A DNA stretch of 64,000 nucleotides from Symsagittifera roscoffensis. Its lineage: Eukaryota; Xenacoelomorpha; Acoela; Convolutidae. The notes under the pieces are model-generated. The model was given only the letters and a program-made list of their open reading frames with translations, was not told the DNA's origin and searched no databases. The DNA lies in NCBI RefSeq assembly GCF_963678635.1, contig NC_087064.1, forward strand, positions 54,258,338-54,322,337. Direction: 5' to 3'. Of the stretch, positions 58,409-64,000 are shown in pieces (positions within the stretch are counted from its first letter, which is position 1; every line of letters begins with the position of its first letter). The translations under genes were made by a program, and so were the position numbers.

Positions 58409-58478
58409 ATGAAATTTCTTCTCATTTTTGCATCGATATTTTCCTTCTCTATTAACAAAACATGTCTTCGAAAAACGG
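58409..58478 (+). CDS. Candidate first exon of a secreted peptide gene
   Basis: The ATG at 58,409 has A at position -3. It opens a 29-codon frame whose first 23 codons are M-K followed by a hydrophobic run (LLIFASIFSFSI) and then polar residues NKTCLRKT. This is the layout of a signal peptide followed by a mature N terminus with one cysteine. At codon 23 the sequence reads ACG|GTTAGT, a plausible phase-0 donor at 58,478-58,479. Without splicing the frame ends at 58,496-58,498. A second ATG in good context (ACAAAACATGTCT) in another frame also reaches the donor. Downstream GGCTACAGCAG (about 58,607) and CTT|GTAAGT (about 58,621) could bound a microexon of 13-16 nt, but I found no convincing second coding exon. 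The exon would lie inside the proposed minus-strand intron. Confidence 0.28.
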
Positions 58479-58499
58479 TTAGTTGTTTGAAATTTTAAG

Positions 58500-59000
58500 A
58501 TAAAAAATCAAGCCTTATCATCAACACTCTACCTGAATCTTCGGATTCCGTCAGGATGATAGCTGTTTCACACTAAACAACGCTTTCACACCAATTTGGC
58601 TACAGCAGTTTCCGAAAACTTGTAAGTGCCATTTTCTAGTTTCAATGCATTTCGATAAACGTCAATTATGTTGTGTTATCTTAAGCTAGAACGACTAACA
58701 AAGACATGTTTAATTTGACAATAAAAAGTTTGTTAGACAGTTTTATTTTGAGGAATTGAAACTTTGAGCCTCAATGCAGAAAGACTTGCTATTCATTTCA
58801 AAGAAAAAAGGCGTAAGCATTTTGAGCTATTTCATAAAAAGCTCTATCGACTAAATAAATCTTGAATTTAAAAAAAGTGGTACTGACTGTTTATCTGATT
58901 ACACAATTGCTTCACTTCTGTGGGTTTATAACTTTGATTCAAAATCATGATTTTTCAAATGAAAACCATTGAAAATTTGTGGTTTTTAGAGATTGATTAA
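58500..59000. other. AT-rich spacer or intron, splice-like signals only
   Basis: Apart from the AG and GTAAGT pair near 58,607-58,626, nothing gene-like or repetitive was found in this stretch. Confidence 0.4.
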
Positions 59001-59022
59001 TCATCCTTCAAATATACCGTAC

Positions 59023-59293
59023 CTGTCACTGAGACTTTGCTCGCTTACCGTCTTCAGCTCTACCAGCCGCATGTCTGCACGATCAATGATTTTCCTCAAT
59101 AAACCATAAATTTTTTCTAATAAATTTCTTATCGTAATTTTTACATCTATAGGTAACAGTTCATCAAACACTTTTGACTCCATGCTGTCTCCAATTGGAC
59201 TTGTTGTTTGATGCTTCCATCGACAAAATTTTGTGAAAACTTGAAAACTGATCTTTCTTGTTTCAATTTTGAAACATTTTTCATAATCCTTGA
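59023..59293 (-). CDS. Best candidate coding exon, unrecognised protein (minus strand)
   Basis: On the minus strand the acceptor-like TTTCAATTTATCTGCAG is preceded by a branch-like TTGATAAT. It opens an exon at 59,293 with two bases and then 81 codons to a donor ACG|GTAAGC (exon end 59,049), or 89 codons plus two bases to CAG|GTACGG (exon end 59,023). The translation is protein-like and not AT-driven: it has many acidic residues and few Asn. It starts KDYEKCFKIETRK, has a middle part CRWKHQTTSPIGDSMESK, and then a predicted amphipathic helix (ITIRNLLEKIYGLLRKIIDR) and ADMRLVELKT. The second donor is in phase with the candidate terminal exon at 57,821. An upstream exon ending with one base is required and was not found; a repeat zone begins about 200 bp away. 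The family is unknown. A chance frame of this length is still possible. Confidence 0.36.
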
Positions 59294-59519
59294 CTGCAGA
59301 TAAATTGAAATTATCAATGCAACATATGCCACTTTTTCAAAGTGAAATGTTCATAATGAGGATACCTGGAAGATCAAATATTTCACGGAAAACTTTTTTT
59401 AAAAAAATTATCAAATTGTTTTGCAAATCAAGAAAATGAAAAAAACTGTCATTATAGTGTCTGGTTGATTATTCTAGAATATTTGAGAAACTTAAGAAGA
59501 AAGATAAGAAAGATTTGGA
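59294..59519. other. Spacer before the TACA-rich zone
   Basis: AT-rich sequence with no gene or repeat recognised. A 61-codon minus-strand frame at 59,147-59,332 crosses the acceptor of the neighbouring candidate exon in another frame and is not called. Confidence 0.4.
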
Positions 59520-60069
59520 TTGAGTTACATATATACTTTTATATGAAATAAAATAAACGATTACAACTAAACTCAAACATATATACCCCACCAAACATAT
59601 AAAGCTGCATACTTGATAAGATAAAAAACATAAACACATTTTCATAAGTTGCAAACTTAAATGCATACTCACAAAAAACAGTCATGCGTATTTTATTACA
59701 AACATACGTTTATTCATACACAATTAAATACTTATATAAGGTCAAGCATGCAAACTTACATTCAAAAACAATAACGTACACACTTACTGAATACAAACAT
59801 ACATACATGTATACATAAGTACAAACTTACTTAAACACATACATACATGCATACATAGATACATTCATACAAACTTACATGTATACATACATATATAAAG
59901 TTACTTAGAGACATTCATACAACCATACTTACAAAATTACATACATATATGCAAAAATACTTCTATACATACAAACATTCAAAAATGAAGTCTTACATAA
60001 AGGTATGAATACAAACGTACATAGTCTTATACATAAGAAGAAGGCAAATAAACTACCATACAAACATAA
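59520..60069 (+). repeat. Degenerate ACAT/TACA simple-sequence zone
   Basis: The stretch is dominated by imperfect copies of a tetranucleotide, such as ACATACATACATGTATACAT and CATACATACATGCATACATA (59,790-59,860), mixed with CTTACA and ATACAAAC. It is a decayed microsatellite that leads into the 602-bp tandem repeat. The open frames here and further right (for example 60,005-60,310) are made of these repeats. Confidence 0.85.
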
Positions 60070-61770
60070 ATTTTACATACTTGCTTACATGCTTTTAAAC
60101 CTGCAACCAATTATACGAAAATTTCGCTTTTACACATGCAAAGATTTTGACTTAATATTTCTGCTGACCTTTACAATAGAACCACATTTAAACACACAAA
60201 CCAGCTTATTTTCACTTCACACTTTCAAGACTAATTTATACACACATTCAGACAAAAAGAATCACGCATTACAGACTGGCATTCATATGTCTTTACATAA
60301 AATCATATAAACGTGCCTTTCATACTCATATACGAATATGTATAAGTACTTGCCTACAAAAAGACATGGAATGTACTTTACAAGCATGCAACTACTCATG
60401 TGTACACACTTTCCGATTAAACAGACATAAAACTTCAATCATAAGTTTGTACAATTTGCAAACAAGCAAATTTTAAAATATTTTTAAACTGAAAAATATA
60501 CATTGATACAAAATAATTGCTGGTCTTCATTCACTCAATCAAGCGGACATGCTTTCAAGAATTCTTACTTACATAAAAACATACAAATATACATTTGAAA
60601 ACATACAAACTTCTAAATACTCAAATAGTATGTGCATACATGATTAAATACATTTATAAATGCAAAAAATTGTACACTTTTACATAGATACATACAGTTT
60701 ACATAGATAGACACACACGCAAGTTTTGCTTAAATACATGCAAAGATTTCACTTATTAGTTCTGCTGACCTTTAAAATACAAGCACATGTAAACACACAA
60801 ACCAACTTGCATTCACTTCACACTTTCAAGACTAATTTATACACACATTCAGACAAAAAAAATCACGCATTACAGACTGGCATTCATATGTCTTTACATA
60901 AAATCATATAAACGTGCCTTTCATACTCATATACGAATATGTATAAGTACTTGCCTACAAAAAGACATGGAATGTACTTTACAAGCATGCAACTACTCAT
61001 GTGTACACACTTTCCGTTTAAACAGACATAAAACTTCAATCATAAGTTTGTACAATTTGCAAACCAGCTAACTCTTAAAAGCTTTTAAACTGAAAAACAT
61101 ACATTGATACAAAATTATTGCTGGTCTTCATTCACTCAATCAAGCGGACTGGCGTTCGAGAATTCTTATTTACATAAAAACATACAAATATACATAACTT
61201 CTAAATACTCAAATGAATACACACAAATAGTATGTGCATACATGATTAATTACATTTATACATGCAAAAAATTGTACAATTTTTCATAGATACATACAGT
61301 TTACATAAATAGACACACACGCAAGTTTTGTTTACATACATGCAAAGATTTTACTTATTAGTTCTGCTGACCTTTGAAATACAAACACCTGTAAACACAC
61401 AAACCAACTTGCATTCACTTCACACATTCAGACAAAACGAATCACGCATTACAGACTGGCATTCATACTTCTTTACATACAATCAAATAACCGTGCCTTT
61501 CATACTGATATACGAATATGCAGAAATACTTGCCTAAAAACATACATTGGTTGAAAAAATATGCTTGTATTCATTCACTCAATGAAGCGGACATGCAGTC
61601 AAGAGTTCTTACTTACATAAAAACATACAAATTTACATAACTTCTAAATACTCAAATGAGTACACACAAACAGTATGTACATACATGATTAATTACATTT
61701 ATACATGCAAAAATTTGTACACTTTTACATAGATACATACAGTTTACATATATACACACATACGCAAAGC
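60070..61770 (+). repeat. 602-bp tandem repeat, three copies, the last shortened
   Basis: The landmark ATGCAAAGATTT is at 60,136, 60,738 and 61,340, exactly 602 bp apart each time. Copies 1 and 2 agree closely over TTCTGCTGACCTTTA, CACTTTCAAGACTAATTTAT, ACAGACTGGCATTCATATGT, TCATACTCATATACGAATAT and CATGGAATGTACTTTACAAG. Copy 3 lacks the AAGACTAATTTATAC part and most of the stretch from CATGGAATG to the GCTGGTCTTCATT area, and ends near 61,760. Reading frames conserved between copies 1 and 2 (the shared C-terminal HALQTGIHMSLHKII) are explained by the duplication, since the whole unit is conserved equally. Each unit is itself TACA-rich. Confidence 0.92.
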
Positions 61771-61993
61771 ATATGTGCGTACATATATACTATGCTTATA
61801 GTATCTTGTCTAACTTTCAAGAAAAACTAGAAACATTAGTAAAATTCAAGTTGGGTTATAGTTATTCTTCTAGTTACAATTGTTTTGGTTTACACGCGCA
61901 TAAGGAAAAAAATTGTACTCATACTTACAAACACATCAACTTGCATACATACACGCACACACAAAAAGTATTTTTTCTTGCATTTGTTTATAG

Positions 61994-62278
61994 ATAACTA
62001 GAAATATTCACAGAAAAATATATTCATTATGTTTTACCTATGAATATATTCAAATACAGTCAAACCTACATACACACTTTGATTTTTACAATGCACACGT
62101 CGCAAGCAGAGATTTGCAAAGAAATGCCAGCTTTCAGCCAACTCATCTACACCATTTAGCAATGTTGTTCATCTTTGAAAAAATAAAAAAGGGCGATAAA
62201 CAATTTTTTAATATGTCTGTTGATCTCCCAAACGAATTTTGCAACGGTATCAAACTTCAACTCAAAATTGACCAGTGA
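61994..62278 (+). CDS. 94-codon open stretch with a canonical donor, unrecognised
   Basis: The plus frame is open for 94 codons from a TAG at 61,991 to the TGA at 62,276. The first ATG is at 62,162 (38 codons; MLFIFEKIKKGDKQFF, then MSVDLPNEFCNGIKLQL). The first half comes out of the TACA-rich zone, but the second half looks coding. A consensus donor CCA|GTGAGT stands at 62,275, and an acceptor-like CATCTACACCATTTAG ends at 62,159. An exon of 115 nt at 62,160-62,274 is thus possible, in phase with the ATG at its start. The minus strand is open over 62,156-62,353 (65 codons, including FELKFDTVAKFVWEINRHIK), and the two readings compete. No family is recognised. Confidence 0.25.
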   Translation: MTRNIHRKIYSLCFTYEYIQIQSNLHTHFDFYNAHVASRDLQRNASFQPTHLHHLAMLFIFEKIKKGDKQFFNMSVDLPNEFCNGIKLQLKIDQ

Positions 62279-62353
62279 GTCATGAGAAGCGCTTTTAGTG
62301 GTCAGAAGAAAAAACCGAGGCTTACTAACTTGCATAACACGGGAAAACTCCAA

Positions 62354-63170
62354 AATAAATTATTGAAAGTTTTTTGTTGGACGGTCCGAATAGAGTTTTT
62401 TGACATATAGAAAATTGATTTCAAGTAATTATTTAGTTTTGTACAGAAAATTTAAGACAGTGGTAATTTTGGTTCAAAAAAAAATTAGCCATTGTTCTAA
62501 GAATTGTAATCTTTTTTAAAAAACTTTGTTTTTTGATTCATTTGTTATTTCTGTAGTTTGATATATCTTCAGTTGACGATTAAGCTGCAGGTTTAACCGT
62601 ACACCAAATTACATTGACTAGAGTTGCACATTATGTTATTTTCTCGCTAAACCATCAAAACTTTTTTTTTTGTGAAAAAATATATTTGGTTCTGAAAAAA
62701 CTATTCAATACAGGTTCAGCTGTTCTTTTTTTTTCATCTTTTCCCCCGTATTTATGCAATATCGATAGTTTGAGCTATAGTATCTTAGAAAAAAATATTT
62801 TAACTATGATAAAATTAACGGTAAAGGGTATGTTTTAGAGAAAACAAAAGTTGTTCTAAGCTGAGGTTCAGCTCATTTTTTCAGTAATAAAGAAAACTTT
62901 CAGTAATTTTTTAAATTTGTGCAAAATAAACAACCCAATCTTCTTTTGCGATTTTGAATTTTCTAGAACGACTGTTTTTTAGACATGATTCTAAATGAAA
63001 CACAAGTTTTTTATAATTTTAAAGAATTAGGAGCAAAAAAACTTTTGTTCTTTTTGTTTTATTTAATTTGGATTACAAAACAAACAGCTTAACCTTAATA
63101 AATTCAACTTAACTATTTGAAAAAAAGCAACACAAAACAGACTGAAAATTTTTCAATTGATTCCACGTAT
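62354..63170. other. AT-rich spacer, nothing recognised
   Basis: Poly-A and poly-T tracts dominate. One 74-codon plus frame (62,614-62,838) is rich in F, L, I and S and shows no supporting signals, so it is not called. Confidence 0.45.
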
Positions 63171-63181
63171 AACAGAGATTG

Positions 63182-63412
63182 ATGCGTTCCGATCCTTTTA
63201 CTTGTTTTTTGCGAGCAACTGGCGTTTACATTTGGCTAATATCGGTTGTCTGCCTACTGCACCAAGGGCTCACTGTTAGACTGATTTCTGCAACGAGAGT
63301 AACAAGGTGAAGCTGGTGGCTCCATTTCCAGGCCGACTTGGGCCTCTCGACTTCCTGGGAAGATCCAAATTGTCTCTATGAAAGAGGAATGGGCTCATAC
63401 GGAGATGAGTAA
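63182..63412 (+). pseudogene. GC-rich island reading as protein with one internal TGA
   Basis: The base composition changes abruptly for about 230 bp within AT-rich DNA. From the ATG at 63,182 the plus frame reads 42 codons (starts MRSDPFTCFLRATGV, ends LTVRLISATRVTR) to a TGA at 63,308-63,310. It continues in the same frame for 33 codons (WWLHFQADLGL, then WEDPNCLYERGMGSYGDE) to the TAA at 63,410-63,412. The TGA is one base from TGG and sits just before SWW, so it reads like a broken coding segment. Other frames are also long (40 codons on minus at 63,276-63,398, starting MSPFLFHRDNLDLPR). High GC alone lengthens all frames, so the true frame is uncertain. It may be a fragment of a transposable element or of a conserved gene. 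I do not recognise it. Confidence 0.4.
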
Positions 63413-64000
63413 ATCTAGATCCTTGATTAGCATAACTTTTGCTATTTGCGCTGAATCGATGATATAAACTCCGATGATCAAAAAATTATCTTTTCTGATG
63501 GCGTTTTAAACCATATTTAACTATTTTTTTAAAATATATAAATGCAAAAAGATAACCTAAATGGAAAATATGTGATTTAGAGTGATCCAATTATCATTAT
63601 TTGAATTTAATTATTGTCTAATAAGGAAAGAAAATCTCCAGGAGCAGTCTTTTCAAAAATAATACGTTCTTGAGCGGAATCAGTCAAAATTTATACATAC
63701 AGTTTTTTAAGGTTTTGCGGTAACGGAGAGCAAACATTGAATTGAAACGGGTAAAATTATGAATCTAATGATGCAAGCACGCGCCTGCAGAGGCGTTGTT
63801 ATTGCGCTAAAAACAGAACAAGTCTTATCATGAATTGGAAATGAAATATCTGATAAACGCTTTGTTTTGTATAATCAAGACCACATCTTTTGTAACTTCT
63901 GATAGTAATTTTATCGACTCTTCTTCAAATTGAACACTTTCGGATAAGTATTAAAACGCAGCATAGTTTTGGGCTCACTTTCATATCTTGTATTCAGCGG
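63413..64000. other. AT-rich right end, nothing recognised
   Basis: A short, slightly GC-richer patch (GCACGCGCCTGCAGAGGCG near 63,777) contains GCCTGCAGAGGC, an inverted pair with 4-bp arms. No gene, repeat family or RNA structure is supported up to the window edge. Confidence 0.45.

Noticed and set aside
59520-61770. Frames at 60,005-60,310, 60,726-60,911 and neighbours as a small gene family
   Set aside because: They consist of TACA-rich repeat and 602-bp tandem copies. The whole unit is conserved, not just the frame, so no coding selection is shown.
62614-62838. 74-codon plus-strand open frame
   Set aside because: Its composition is dominated by F, L, I, S and K as expected from poly-A/T DNA, and no splice, promoter or domain signal supports it.
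63245-63275. tRNA gene or tRNA-derived element: GCAGTAGGCAG on the minus strand resembles a tRNA A box
   Set aside because: No matching B box, anticodon arm or acceptor stem follows at the right distance, so no cloverleaf can be drawn.

Overview
The window looks like a eukaryotic chromosome region, most likely from an invertebrate and plausibly an insect. The reasons are a very long tandem satellite, an AT-rich flank full of decayed tandem and dispersed repeats, splice-like signals, one TATA/initiator-like start, and the absence of any bacterial-style gene or operon. I cannot name the species. No known protein family, rRNA or tRNA gene is recognisable, so everything described as a gene here is a candidate.

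Layout. (1) Bases 1 to about 42,489, two thirds of the window, are one uninterrupted head-to-tail satellite. Its basic monomer is about 70 bp, all copies point the same way, and the array runs off the left edge. It is organised at several levels. There are 475-bp seven-monomer units at 1-4750, a mixed and degenerate zone at 4750-9180, two near-identical blocks about 8.16 kb apart (9181-17340 and 17341-24300), and a mosaic of the same modules in new orders up to 42.4 kb. Monomers become more irregular close to the right edge. (2) The satellite stops at a sharp junction near 42,490. Next come an unrecognised open frame (42,480-42,674), a cluster of palindromic GCGGAATCCGC-type motifs (43.13-44.12 kb), and a diverged repeat of about 470 bp in three adjacent copies (44.77-46.02 kb) with a fourth copy at 50.5 kb. 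(3) From 47.7 to 56.9 kb nearly everything belongs to old, diverged tandem families. (4) At 56.9-57.1 kb there is a 15-G run next to a 51-bp minisatellite with fold-back arms. (5) From 57.2 to 59.3 kb there are several coding-like stretches bounded by plausible splice sites on the minus strand, and a possible plus-strand first exon with a signal-peptide-like start. (6) From 59.5 to 61.8 kb there is a TACA-rich simple-sequence zone holding three copies of a 602-bp tandem repeat. (7) The last 2 kb contain an open frame at 62 kb and a compact GC-rich island at 63.18-63.41 kb that reads as protein with one internal TGA.

The overall picture is the edge of a constitutive-heterochromatin satellite (pericentromeric or subtelomeric) passing into gene-poor, repeat-rich DNA. 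The most informative parts are the nested organisation and strand asymmetry of the satellite, its junction with the flank, the palindromic motif cluster, and the candidate exons at 57-59 kb and 62-63.4 kb. Gene calls have low confidence because AT-rich non-coding DNA of this length yields open frames of 60-90 codons by chance.
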